A stretch of DNA of 64,000 nucleotides from Siphonodentalium dalli (taxonomy: Eukaryota > Mollusca > Scaphopoda > Gadilida > Siphonodentaliidae): positions 187,169,309-187,233,308 of the forward strand of contig CP136068.1 in the NCBI GenBank assembly GCA_032622095.1. The letters run 5' to 3'. Within the stretch, counting starts at the first letter, position 1, and the number at the start of each line of letters is the position of its first letter. The position numbers were made by a program, and so were the translations under genes. Positions 24,321 through 34,859 of the stretch are shown here, piece by piece. Below the pieces are notes generated by a model. The model saw nothing but the letters and a program-made list of their open reading frames with translations. It made no database searches and was not told where the DNA came from.

Positions 24321-25630
24321 ACTAAGACAAGACTGTATGCCACTTGCTAATCTCGCGAACCGAATGCGACAAAACATATTACATTTGTCCAGCATCGAAA
24401 GCGACAGAAGGACATTACCAGGTCTGGCAATTCCCAATTATATCTACAATAGCTATATTTATCTATTGTAGCTATAGTTGACTATCGTGAAACAATTATA
24501 TTTTACCAATTTGCTTTGCATGCAAGCATTACTGAGAGCTGTTGGATTTAAGGGTGAGGAGTGTAGTGGTGTTACAACTTATGAAACCACTGTCGATGAC
24601 ATTTCGGTTGCTCCATCTTGCGGTATATCCGAGAAGCATAGCTAAGCACAACCATGCATCTGTTTTGAAATTGGTTATGCTATGTGACATGGGACTCGGA
24701 TCCATCCATATATGATTTATTCTTCTACTTAGCTACAATTGTTAGGAAAAAGTAACAATGTTAGAATATTTTGTTATTTTTACATGGAAATGTCAAACAA
24801 TATTTATTTACTAAGAGTATAATCAAATCACGTTCTTGTATATTTAAATGATAGTTTGTTGGATTGGGTTATCTCTCTTCAATCAGATCCATCCATCATT
24901 AAATCCATATTTAGCTACAATAGCTACATGTTGCTATTGTAGCTATATTTGGGAATTTCCAGACCTGATTATGTCGCAAATGTTCGATGTAAATGAATGG
25001 TGGCTTTGGTCAACGCCAGTCCAATAAACTGCGAAATTCGACATAAACTGCTTGGCTGGTTCACTGAGGCACCTAATATCATTTATGCCATAATATTATG
25101 TTTGGGCAATACATAACTGATAAATTAAGCACAAATTGGGCAAAGTCACACATATTTAGTTTGTGATTATTTAAAAAATTCATGATAACGTATTTTCAGC
25201 GAAAATTATCCACAAAAATGTCAGCCACGTCGAAAATTTGTGGTCCAATGGAATTTTCAAGTACATGTGCGATACTGATTAGAAATAAATCGGTCCCAAC
25301 TTGTTCTAGGCCAAAGCTGGGTCAGGTTACAATTTCCATCTGAGCCGTTCTGCTATAAGAAGGATAACTCTATATTATCACACAGCGACATTGAAGGCTT
25401 CAATGAAACTCAAAATTATGTTTCCGTCTTCCTGTTTTCGGCAAATTAGAGAGGTGTGCAGCTTTACCTACCAATAACAAGAATGATCCGCCACAAGTAA
25501 AATCTGTTCCAGTGAGAAATTAGTAAGAAGGGAATTAGAATTCCAGTTCTACGATACGAACAAGCAGCCGAACAGTTCAACGTCCAAATCGTATCTGAGT
25601 CATTGCTAAATATAGCTTTGTTTGATATTG
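24321..25630. repeat. Triplicated segment, copy 3
   Basis: Carries the same landmarks as copies 1 and 2 (GCTAATCTCGCGAACCGAA, GGTCAACGCCAGTCCAATAA, TATAAGAAGGATAACTCTA, AAGAAGGGAATTAGAATTCC). It is split by a 550-bp inverted-repeat element at 24418-24967. Confidence 0.85.
24418..24967. mobile_element. 550-bp DNA element with terminal inverted repeats
   Basis: Starts CCAGGTCTGGCAATTCCCAA and ends GGGAATTTCCAGACCTG. Similarity of the two ends extends inward through TCTACAATAGC/GCTATTGTAGCTA for about 40-60 bp. ATTA flanks both sides (24414-24417 and 24968-24971) where copy 1 has a single ATTATGTC, so a short target duplication is likely. There is no transposase frame, so it is non-autonomous. 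The CAGGTCTG end resembles hAT-type ends, but a 4-bp duplication does not fit hAT, so the superfamily is open. Confidence 0.75.
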
Positions 25631-25739
25631 AAAAGAAGCCGTTACCGCTTCTATATTTAAAATATATTTATGCAGACAGTTGGCGTCCACAAAAACATGA
25701 ATGCACCGAAGCGTCGGGACATTTAGCTGTTCAACAATA

Positions 25740-26390
25740 GAACATTTTACTGTGACTGCTTCATTCAATGTGAAGTTGATCAATGGATGCTTAACCCCAA
25801 CGCTGTTGCGGTTGTTCATCCATTGTACGAAGCTTCGTGAAATGTACCGAAGCTTCGTGACGTGTCAACAAGAATCTACCATCATCAGGACATCAACTGC
25901 TATAAAACGTTGAATGGTCGCTAGAAACCTCGATATTAGAAATCTCAGATCATAATTAACAGCGCTTTAATTATATATGAATCCATCGTGTAATTATATA
26001 TGAACCCATCGTGTAATTAATATGAACCCATCGTGTAATTAATATGTCAAATTGACACGCTAGGTTACACTCACCCTTATAGCCTACATAACTGATTCAT
26101 CTCAAACACAGGACTACCAATGAGAAGTTTGTCTATGTAAACTGAATGAAAGTATACAATTATGTCGAAATCGGGCGAAAATGTGTTCTTGAATCCTTAA
26201 CCCCAAAGCTGTGGCGGTTTTCATCCAATGTATCGAAGCTTCGTGACATGATTGTGCCGAAACCTCGTGACGTGTCACAACTCCAAACACATACCATCTC
26301 CTGGGTACCAACTGTTATACAACGTTGGATGGTCACAGAAACCTCGATCTGAGTCATTTCAGATCATAATTAGCATCGCATTCATTTCCT
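25740..26390. repeat. Two diverged direct copies of a ~190-bp segment
   Basis: 25785-25965 and 26195-26390 share CTTAACCCCAA.GCTGT, GAAGCTTCGTGA, CGTGACGTGTCA, TACAACGTTG..TGGTC, GAAACCTCGAT and TCAGATCATAATTA in order. Between them (25966-26055) are four copies of a ~27-bp AATTATATATGAACCCATCG unit. Confidence 0.75.
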
Positions 26391-26934
26391 AGAATCCAAG
26401 ATGGCGTCCAAGATGGCCGACGTGTTACAAAATATGAACTAAGTCAGTTTAATCTGTTGTGTTGGAGACAATATCTTATAAAATGTATTCAAATGTATAC
26501 ATTATTGAAATTATATTACATTGTACTACATTTTACAGGAAACAAATCTACCCCAATAGCAAGATGGCTGCCAAAATGGTGACCTGAATTGGAAAAATAT
26601 ACACATTTTTACTCATATCTTCTACATCCGTTTCTACTCTTTGGAACTTGTGGTACTTTGTGGTTTGTTTTCCTATTATTCGTGTCCTACGAATACTTGG
26701 GCAGTGAAATATGTTGTTCATATATTTTTAGCTACTTCCAACCCCCCGTATGATATCGTGTAATATATCATAATGACACATGTGTCATGTTACGCCCACG
26801 CCTATATAACTGTTTCCTCCCTAACAAAGGACTACATATAGGTCATATAAACGAAGGTGACTTCCATTCCTTATTCCGTATTCGAAAATTGTTATATTAA
26901 GGTCAAACAAAAGTTGTTGTATACTGGGCCCCAA
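26391..26934. other. No gene recognised
   Basis: Contains the dispersed word AAGATGGC(G/T)(T/G)CCAA twice (26398 and 26563), which also marks the repeats near 10.2, 15.4, 30.6, 39.8 and 51.2 kb. Otherwise AT-rich. Confidence 0.4.
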
Positions 26935-27320
26935 GGTATTCTTTCCACATATCCAACTCACCCCACCCCGATCCAAAATGGCCGTAGTCCAGATAGGGCA
27001 CCACTGCCATTTCTCGATCCCTTGTCCGATTTAGGTAAAATAAAAGGTGTTGTAGGGTAGCCCCCAAGCCAAACTAAATTGTCACAACTTTTACCCCACC
27101 CCTATCCAAAATGGCCGCCGTCCAGTGGGGTACAAATAGGGCGCCACTGTCATTTCTCGACCCCTAGACAGATTTAGGTCAAATAAAAAGTGTTCTAGGG
27201 TGGCCCCAAGCCAATCTAAATATTCGCCACTTTCACCTCACCCCGATCAAAATGGCCGCCGTCCAGAGGGTTTAAATAAGGCACCCATGCCTTTTCAGGC
27301 CCCCTTGACCGATTTAGACT
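26935..27320. repeat. ~145-bp tandem repeat, three copies
   Basis: Each copy has ACTCACCCCACCCCGATCC or a variant, AAAATGGCCGCCGTCCAG, GGGC.CCACTG.CATTTCTCG, GACC.CTAGA..GATTTAGGT and a GTGTT.TAGGGT.GCCCC.AAGCCAA block. Copies start near 26948, 27098 and 27232. Confidence 0.85.
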
Positions 27321-29079
27321 TACTATAGCGACAGTCGATTAACTATCAAGACATGAAATGTCCCCATTTACAAACGCACTCGTTAAATTTAATCTCTATT
27401 TCGAGACTTAATTACATGTATGAATTAATGTTGTCTATATTATAAAAATGGTCGGGGCTATTCAACTGTATACGGTCGAATAAGGTTTTGATGTTTAAAC
27501 AATACAAAAAACTCCCCGTACAATAGGGTTCGGTAAACCAATATACCCGAATCGATATTCCATGGTAATCAGGTAAATCGCAATCATAATCCAACATTCA
27601 AACATTAAATAGACCGATATTGGCTCACCTCGCAGTTTTAAAACCCAATAAACATAAGAATCTGTACATTAAGTACCAATTATTTTAAATATACACGATC
27701 CATATCAAAGTATTTAAAATGCGAAGACAAATGTGTGCTGTCGAATGTAAATGGAGAGTATGTTACCGAATTTACCCATTAATGATAGTAACGCTGGAGG
27801 AGCACTTCGCTTCAGACACTATATTTGGCGCAGCTTGTCAATTTTATCATGTTCATTTCATAAATTTCACCCATAAACTATCGCCGCACGCATGTCGATT
27901 TCAACGAAACTCGGCGAGTAACGTTATCGTGTAGCTTTCACGATTGACTGAATTCAGGTGAACCTGAGTGTATCTTCTGCTGTGTTCGTAATTATACGTT
28001 CATTTTGTTGTTCGTAATTATCTCTTCCTTTTTTATTCAAGCAATACTAGGATGATATGATATATGGATTATCAGATACATGTATGTACGTCTAGTCTTA
28101 TAACTATTCCATATATCTAAAATGTTTTGTTTCGTGAATATGCAGAGTAGTCTCTATAGTGCCGAAACACAGGTACTTGTTGGCCCAAGGGTTGTGCATT
28201 AGTTGGAGAAAAAAGCTTTGAGTTATACCGATACATGTAACTAATGTTATGGTCTTGTGACTGTGATATGCATGCATAAAAGTAAAGCTTATTCTGGGGT
28301 CGCAGGACAATAGTGGAAATGTCAGTTAATTTATTTTATTTTAAATACAATTATAAGGGACGTGGCTGGAGGTATCCAACGATGGTCGTTTTGTACGCTG
28401 GCATTTTTGCAGGCTGCCGACTAGCTCGTGCTCCGTCGTGGCTGCATGGCTGACAACAATCAACGAAGATTTATGATAACGGCGTCTACCTCTTTGTCGG
28501 TTCCCACAAAACGAGGCCACTAACAATAATTACAAGTGTCCGTGTTGTTCTTGATTCGAACAGTTTGTTCTCAGCTATTGTCATATTCATATACATGTAT
28601 ACGCGAGGAATCTCATGCCGTGGTATAAAGAGTTCAGAAAGTGGTACGTTTCAGAAATGTTGGAGCTAGGGGAAGGGGGCTGGCAAAATGGACACAAACA
28701 GTGTCGCCAACTTCATCAAAGATATATAAGATATATGGAGGCACGGACTCAGTATGATTATTCGTTGTTTCAAATATGCTTAATTCAATGAACTTGAACA
28801 ATTTCTCCATTTATTGTCGACATTGCCACGTATGGGTCTGAATGGCACATTAAGATGTTCAGATTTTCGCCCATGTCAGGGTTGGAACCTGTGTCAATAT
28901 ATATTATATATATAGTCTAGCCCAGATTGCGATGATCGTATCGACTGTATTGATTTAATATAGTTGTTTGTGGTGTTGCGTGTGTCATGGTGGGGGTCTT
29001 GACGGTTGTGATAATGGTTCGTCTTTGGCATTTTAGCATTTTGGAGTGCAATATTACCAGCGTATGAACTTAACCTCAG
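27321..29079. other. Long stretch without recognised features
   Basis: AT-rich. A small frame at 27719-27934 and others have no domain, repeat or splice evidence. An ATATAT run lies near 28895-28915. Confidence 0.5.
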
Positions 29080-30880
29080 ATGCCACTACGAATAGACAAG
29101 GCGATGTTAATGGGTATATCACACACTTGTCAAAACTGTGCAATTAAACTATATAACAGGGGTAGTCATGACAATATGTTGCCGGACATAACATTTGGCA
29201 GAATGAGGTGACAATATGGTGAATTTAGCGGGCTAGCGTCATTAAATTAACCCTCTGCCAGTGAGGACATCACAATGCTTCCATCTCATCTTCTATGGGA
29301 GACCTAGACTCACATTTAAGTTCCCAAATGGTGAATATTGTGATGTCCACCAATTGGACACCTCGATTAGGCAACGTGTCGTCTGCCAATTTGGGGATAT
29401 AGAGACACTAGATAAAACAGAATTTGTATGAAGAAGTTTTTTAAGAAACTAAATTTTGTTTTAATTTGATAATAAAGATGCTCTTTTTGAGAAAATTAGG
29501 GCTAAACAGAATGAGGCACCCAGGGCGACGGAGCCCGATGTGCGGGATAGCGTCTCTAAATTCACCTTCTGGGGACCTCATTCTCATTCCGACAACCTAT
29601 TTTCAAGCCTGAACAGTGAGTTGTTCGAAACAAGTCCAGACACGTACATGTATGATACTCTATTATTATCATCTGGCTATTTTTACGACCCACCTACCCA
29701 CGATGCTCATTTGTTTCCGTTTCAGCAAGTTTTTTCCGACCACTATTCGACACCCACCCCATAGAAACACGAAATAAAAATAATCGGAAATATATTAGAA
29801 TTTAACGACTTTCTTCCTATTACAGATTGGTGTGTGTGAGGGTGTGTGTGCGTGTGTGTGTGTGTGTGATTATTCATCATTAGTGGAGTTTGAGATGGCT
29901 TATGCAATGTGTCCATGTCGTTTATGTTCTGACATATACAAGGTTTTTTAGTAATTTATACTGACTGTCGAAAGACAATTTTAATGTTAAAATGACATTA
30001 GTCTCTAAGTCTTAAGGCCAAACATAGTTGAAAAATATTTAGAGATGCGTAAAAAAGAGCTGTTGTGTACTCTTGACCACCACCCCCCCCCCCCTCACAC
30101 GTGCTTGTGCTCAGACAAAATTGTTTGACCCCCCGTATATAACGGATTTTGGAAACCAGAATCTGCATAACACTCACTACGCTGTTGTATACATGGGATG
30201 GATGAGCCAATTTATGTCATCAACTCTGATCTGTAAACTATTGCAGAGCGCACTGCTGCAAGTTTTAACAATGGCTGTGCATTTGCCGCAATTCCGACAG
30301 TCGTCTTATGTCGAAATGCTCGCAAGATTGAATTCCCACATGCAATATATACTCCAACTACTCCCTCTCTCAATTATGTTCATTTCCTCTTCATGATTTG
30401 CTTAAATTTCATAGTGCTTTATTTAAAGGCGACTGTTTGATGGTCGAGATGATTTGGGACCCCTGCAATGGATATCACATTTCTTCTCTGAAGTGATCCA
30501 AGTGATGTGTTGACACGCACAGCGGAGAAGTGAGGCGGACGTTTTTACACATTTAAAACAAGAGTTGATCTGGAATATACAAGTACAAATAGTCATTTTG
30601 TATCTACCGGTCGCCATTTTGGAATCCATGTTAATAGGGTTTATCAATTTTAGTTTTAAAATGTGACATATGTTTGCATCATTCTGGAAGCCAATGCCAT
30701 GTGATAGAGTTGTATCGATTCTACTTTTGAAATGTGACATAATGCTGTAATCATAGCAATACTATAAAACTGATATAGTACATGGCTATACTAATACACG
30801 GCAGCCAAGTTGGACGCCATCTTGATGTTCTTTAAATAATCGACCGCGGGTATACTCACCACCCGCTTGGGTATTATTTG
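29080..30880. repeat. ~1.8-kb dispersed duplication, copy 1
   Basis: Nearly colinear with 38580-40380. Shared words include CTACGAATAGACAAGGCGATG/TTACGAATAGACGAAGCGATG, TGTATGAAGAAGTTTTTTAAG, GGGCTAAACAGAATGAGG, TGTGCGGGATAGCGTCTCTA, GCTCATTTGTTTCCGTTTCAG, GTGATGTGTTGACAC and GACGCCATCTTGATGT. Differences are substitutions and small indels, e.g. the (TG)n run at 29825-29870 is shorter in the other copy. Non-coding. Confidence 0.88.
29183..29620. mobile_element. CAAGCCTG/GAATGAGGTCC family, copy 2
   Basis: Left end GCCGGACATAACATTTGGCAG and GAATGAGGT; right end ACCTCATTCTCATTCCGACA then CTATTTTCAAGCCTG. The internal palindromes (CTAAATTCACC..CTGGGGAC) are as in the 13.3-kb copy. It sits inside the duplicated 1.8-kb segment. 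Confidence 0.65.
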
Positions 30881-30989
30881 GAGCCAGTGTCAGCAATATT
30901 CAGTAGAGTAACTGCCTGTCTGCGATTATACATTCGTATAACAGATTCAATGGTTACACGCTGTGTTTATCAGGAATGCGATGCTGGGT

Positions 30990-32020
30990 GATCGAGATAT
31001 GCATACATGGCTCATTAGCCGCCCCTACCCCCACCCCCCCCCCCCCACACGAATGTGATTGATATGCATCCATGGCTCATTAGTCGCCCCTACCCCACCC
31101 CACACGAATGTGATTGATATGCATCCATGGCTCATTAGTCGCCCCTATACCCCACACGAATGTGATTGATGTGCACCCATGGCTCATTAGACGTCATTAT
31201 ACCCCCACACGAATGTGATTGATATGCATCCATGACTCATTAGACGCCCCTCCTCCACAAATGTGATTGATATGCATCCATGGCTCATTAGCCGCCCCTC
31301 TCCCCACAATAATGTGATTGATATGCACCCATGGCTCATTAGACGTCCTCCCCCACACGAATTTGATTGATATGTATCCATGGCTCATTAGACGCCCCTC
31401 CCCCACACGAATGTGATTGATATGCATCCATGGCTCATTGGACGCCTCTCCCCCACACGAATGTGTTTGGTATACATCCATGACTCATTAGACGCCCCTC
31501 CCCACACGAATGTGATTGATATGCATCCATGGCTCACTAGACGCCCCTCCCCCACACGAATGCGATTGATATACATCCATGACTCATTAGACGCCCCTCC
31601 CCCACACGAATGTGATTGATATGCACCCGTGGCTCATTAGACGCCCCTCCCCCACACGAATGTGATTGATATACATGACTCAGTAGACGCCCCTCCCCCA
31701 CATGAATGTGATTGATATGCATCCATGACTCATTAGACGTCCCTCCCCACATGACGGTGATTGATATGCATCAATGGCTCATTAGACGACCCTCCACAAA
31801 CGAATGTGATCGATAGGCATCCGTGGCTCATTAAACGCCCCTCCCCACACGAATGCGATTGACATGCATCCATGGCTCATTAGACGCCCCTCCACCACAC
31901 GCATGTGATTGACATGCATCCATGGCTCACTAGCCGCCCCTCCCCCCATATGCATGTGTTTGATATGCATCCATGGCTCATTAGATGCCCCGCCCCCACA
32001 CAATTGTGATTGACAGGCAG
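30990..32020. repeat. ~50-bp minisatellite, about 20 copies
   Basis: Unit: CACACGAATGTGATTGATATGCATCCATGG, then CTCATTAGACGCCCCT with a variable C-run. Unit length changes with the C-run (47-57 bp). Frames on the minus strand spelling HINHIRVG-like repeats are artefacts of the array. Confidence 0.95.
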
Positions 32021-32187
32021 CATGCCATCGCTTAACCCTTTCTATACTAAATGGATTATCCCATTCGGTTATAGACTATACATTGGAATGTTTATTATTC
32101 ATTTGGAGGGGTGTTCTGGAAATAAAAGCATACGACAGAAGTAAAAGAAACGAGACAAGAGCAGAATGATTCATATTCATTGGTGGG

Positions 32188-32242
32188 AAATGTTCAAATA
32201 ATAAGTTCAACAACGTTAGTTGAACTTATTATTTGAACATTT
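32188..32242. other. Perfect 24-bp hairpin with 7-nt loop
   Basis: AAATGTTCAAATAATAAGTTCAAC (32188-32211), loop AACGTTA, then its exact complement at 32219-32242. It could be a tiny foldback element, cruciform or small-RNA precursor. There is no miRNA-like bulging, so the last is weak. Confidence 0.85.
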
Positions 32243-32295
32243 AACAAGGAAACACCTCATCAATGAGTATTTAGTATAGAACGGGATATACATAA

Positions 32296-32520
32296 ATATG
32301 AGTGTCATGGTATCTATGTCTGTATATGAGTTTCATGGTATCTATGTCTGTATATGAGTTTCATGGTATCTATGTCTTTATATGAGTTTCATGGTATCTA
32401 TGTCTGTATATGAGTTTCATGGTATCTATGTCTTTATATGTTTCATTGTATCTATGTCTTTATATGAGTTTCATGGTATCTATGTCTTTATATGAGTTTC
32501 ATGGTATCTATGTCATTATA
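32296..32520. repeat. 28-bp tandem repeat, about 8 copies
   Basis: ATGGTATCTATGTCTGTATATGAGTTTC repeated head to tail with T/G variants. No spacers. Confidence 0.95.
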
Positions 32521-32860
32521 TGGAAATTACTGGAACGAAAATCCTATCTCCTAACCCACAATTGCACCAAATAACCATCAGATATTCAAATTCAAGATAT
32601 TTCAGCAATCCCTGCTTATATAATATAACCTGGGTGCGTATTATGGTGTTATTCCGACAAGGAGTGTGGACATAATTATGGACAGCATAAAGAGTCACAC
32701 ACGACAAGAATGTAAAGGCTATTCAGGAATTAAAAACGAATATTACTTTACAACAAGCTGTTCACCTCATAAATTCACCAGCGACCAAAACACCGTTCAC
32801 AGAGACCAAATGTACTATTGGGCACACTGTAAATCCATGGTTAACTTTTGAACACGAGAA
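32521..32860. other. No feature recognised
   Basis: Ordinary-looking sequence between the 28-bp repeat and the palindrome field. A 61-codon frame at 32666-32851 has no supporting evidence. Confidence 0.4.
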
Positions 32861-33200
32861 ATGTAACAGATAATTAACACATTAATGTGTTCAAATTTAT
32901 AACACGTGCGTTAAAAAAGTTAACAGTGGTGTTAAAATTTTGAACACATAATGGCATTCAAATTTTTTAACACTAGCGTTAAAAATTTTAACACCAGTGT
33001 TCAAAAGAGTTTAACACTGGTGTTAAAAAAAGTTTAACGCAAACATGTGTTCTGAACACATGTAACATATAATTAACACATCTTGGTGTTCAAAACCCAA
33101 AATTTTAACACTGGTGTTCGAATATGATCACACTGATGTTAATTCTTGATAACACCAGTGTTAAATTTTGATATCATCAGTGTTCGAATTAGATACCCAG
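32860..33200. repeat. Palindrome field of TTAACACTGGTGTTAA type
   Basis: More than a dozen GTGTTAAA/TTTAACAC or GTGTTCAA/TTGAACAC words in both orientations, pairing into palindromes such as TTTAACACTGGTGTTAAA and CATGTGTTCTGAACACATG. The same words recur at 34440-34830, so 32860-34830 may be one element with palindromic ends. Confidence 0.7.
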
Positions 33201-33320
33201 TATTCCTTCGCTAGAATGATTGACAAAAGATGAATTGTCTTGAATACATTGTAATCAAAACAGTTGGTGTTTAAACATAAAACCAATCAAAATACATGTA
33301 TATATATGTGATACATAACA

Positions 33321-33745
33321 TTAAGAACATAATATTCCTTCAACGAATTTAGTCCGAGAATTGTTTTCCTTTGAGGACAATACAATGTCATGTGTGTGAC
33401 CACTACTCACAATGTCTAGTGTCGGAATATAGTCCCCAAATTTCTCACTCCCAACACCAGAAACCGGAATATCCACTTTTGTGAGTACCAAATTCACATA
33501 TTTTTGGGATAGATGATCCACGTGTAGTTACCGGGGACGTTGATGAAGCCGCACACGTTATCATACAGTAACGTCCAGGTGCACAGAATAATTCCGACAC
33601 AACCCATGATATCTTTTTTATATATCTGCATTGATTGAATAAACACTGTTTCTGATAGATGTATAATTTTAGCTAAACGGTGGTAATAGTTCCTGCTTCC
33701 AGTGTATCCAGTATGTGCATTATCCACATGTACAGCTTTTGACAT
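33321..33745 (-). other. Two overlapping minus-strand frames, unrecognised
   Basis: Frames of 83 (33494-33745) and 66 residues (33321-33521) overlap by 28 bp in different phases. The first has a hydrophobic stretch, IMGCVGIILCTWTLLYDNVC, that could be a membrane segment; the second is hydrophilic. No family recognised. They may be exons or a cargo frame of the palindrome-flanked 2-kb region, or chance. Confidence 0.2.
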
Positions 33746-34439
33746 TCAGTGTGTGACGTCACATTTCATCCAACCATGCATTGCAGCTTGATTTCTCTGT
33801 AAAATGTGAATCCCCGATCACTTCCGAACTATGCATATGAGCGCCGTCGTAGTGCGTTTGATTTTGCACCGTTCAGACGATTCTTGTCGATAGCTTTATA
33901 TAATATTTCTGGTTCGATCGAACATATATCTGAAAAAGAGATTAAATAATTGTTAATACAATTGAAATACGGTGTATATGCCCATATGCGCGCAGAGTGA
34001 TATGGAATTACCGAACACAGCCGTTATAGTATTTATGGACAATCAAACGTGTATCCTCAAACAAAGGCATCGATGGCGGCCTATATATATATGTCTTTAA
34101 TATAATTCATTAATTTACTATAATATATAAAGAACATGTATATATCGATACGCGGTTAATTGAACGTATACATGAGTGTAGCAATGTAAGATTATAAAAT
34201 GTTGAAACAAAATTGATATACTTTGATAACAACAAAACTTACCTTATGCGTAAGGCATGTCTTCGGTGATAAATTCCATTTAACAAAGCCGTCTTTCTAG
34301 CATTGTGTGGTCATATCATGGCCTGTGGTAGCGATAACACTCCACATCTGGTAATAATACAGCCACATGGTTAGCTGTCTGGGTATATTACATAATGTAT
34401 TCCATTGGGAAATCTTAAATTTCATCCAGTGAAACATAA
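33746..34439. other. No feature recognised
   Basis: AT-rich; no gene or clear repeat. Confidence 0.4.
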
Positions 34440-34830
34440 CGCCTGTGTTACATTATTTGAACACGTAAATTAATTCCAGTGTTAAAACAGTATCGTCCGT
34501 GTTTTCAAAACACGAAAAAGCGTATTAAATGCGTTAAATATACACATGTATGTCTTTTAAATAACTAAACAATTGAAAATGTACATGTCATATATGGTGG
34601 GATGTATTTTAATGACAGATTATGGTTGCCAGTTTGATATGCTGGTAACATTGTTTAACACGATATGGCGTTAAGTAGAGAAAGCAAACAATTTAGTTAA
34701 CGCTGGTGTTAAAATCGGCCAAGTTTTTGTTTGCGATGTAACAATGGTGTTATTTATTATAACGCTTAGCATGATAAATCTTAACGCCTATAAGGTTGAA
34801 CACGTTCAGATATTTAACACATGGATTTAC
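34440..34830. repeat. Second TTAACAC/GTGTTAA field
   Basis: Contains GCCTGTGTTAC, TTGAACACG, CCAGTGTTAAAACAG, TTTTCAAAACACG, TTAACGCTGGTGTTAAAAT and AATGGTGTTATT, more diverged than at 32860-33200. Confidence 0.55.
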
Positions 34831-34859
34831 AGTGCTGCAGTTTGCTCAGAACACGATAT

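Noticed and set aside
31187-32003. Minus-strand HINHIRVG-type repeat frames
   Set aside because: Readings of the 50-bp minisatellite; frame changes whenever the C-run length varies.
32296-32520. 28-bp repeats reminiscent of a CRISPR array
   Set aside because: Copies are directly adjacent with no spacers, no cas genes, and the DNA is animal.
32860-33200. Glucocorticoid-type response elements in GAACACTGGTGTTC palindromes
   Set aside because: The spacer is four rather than three bases, and the words are part of a palindromic repeat field seen twice.
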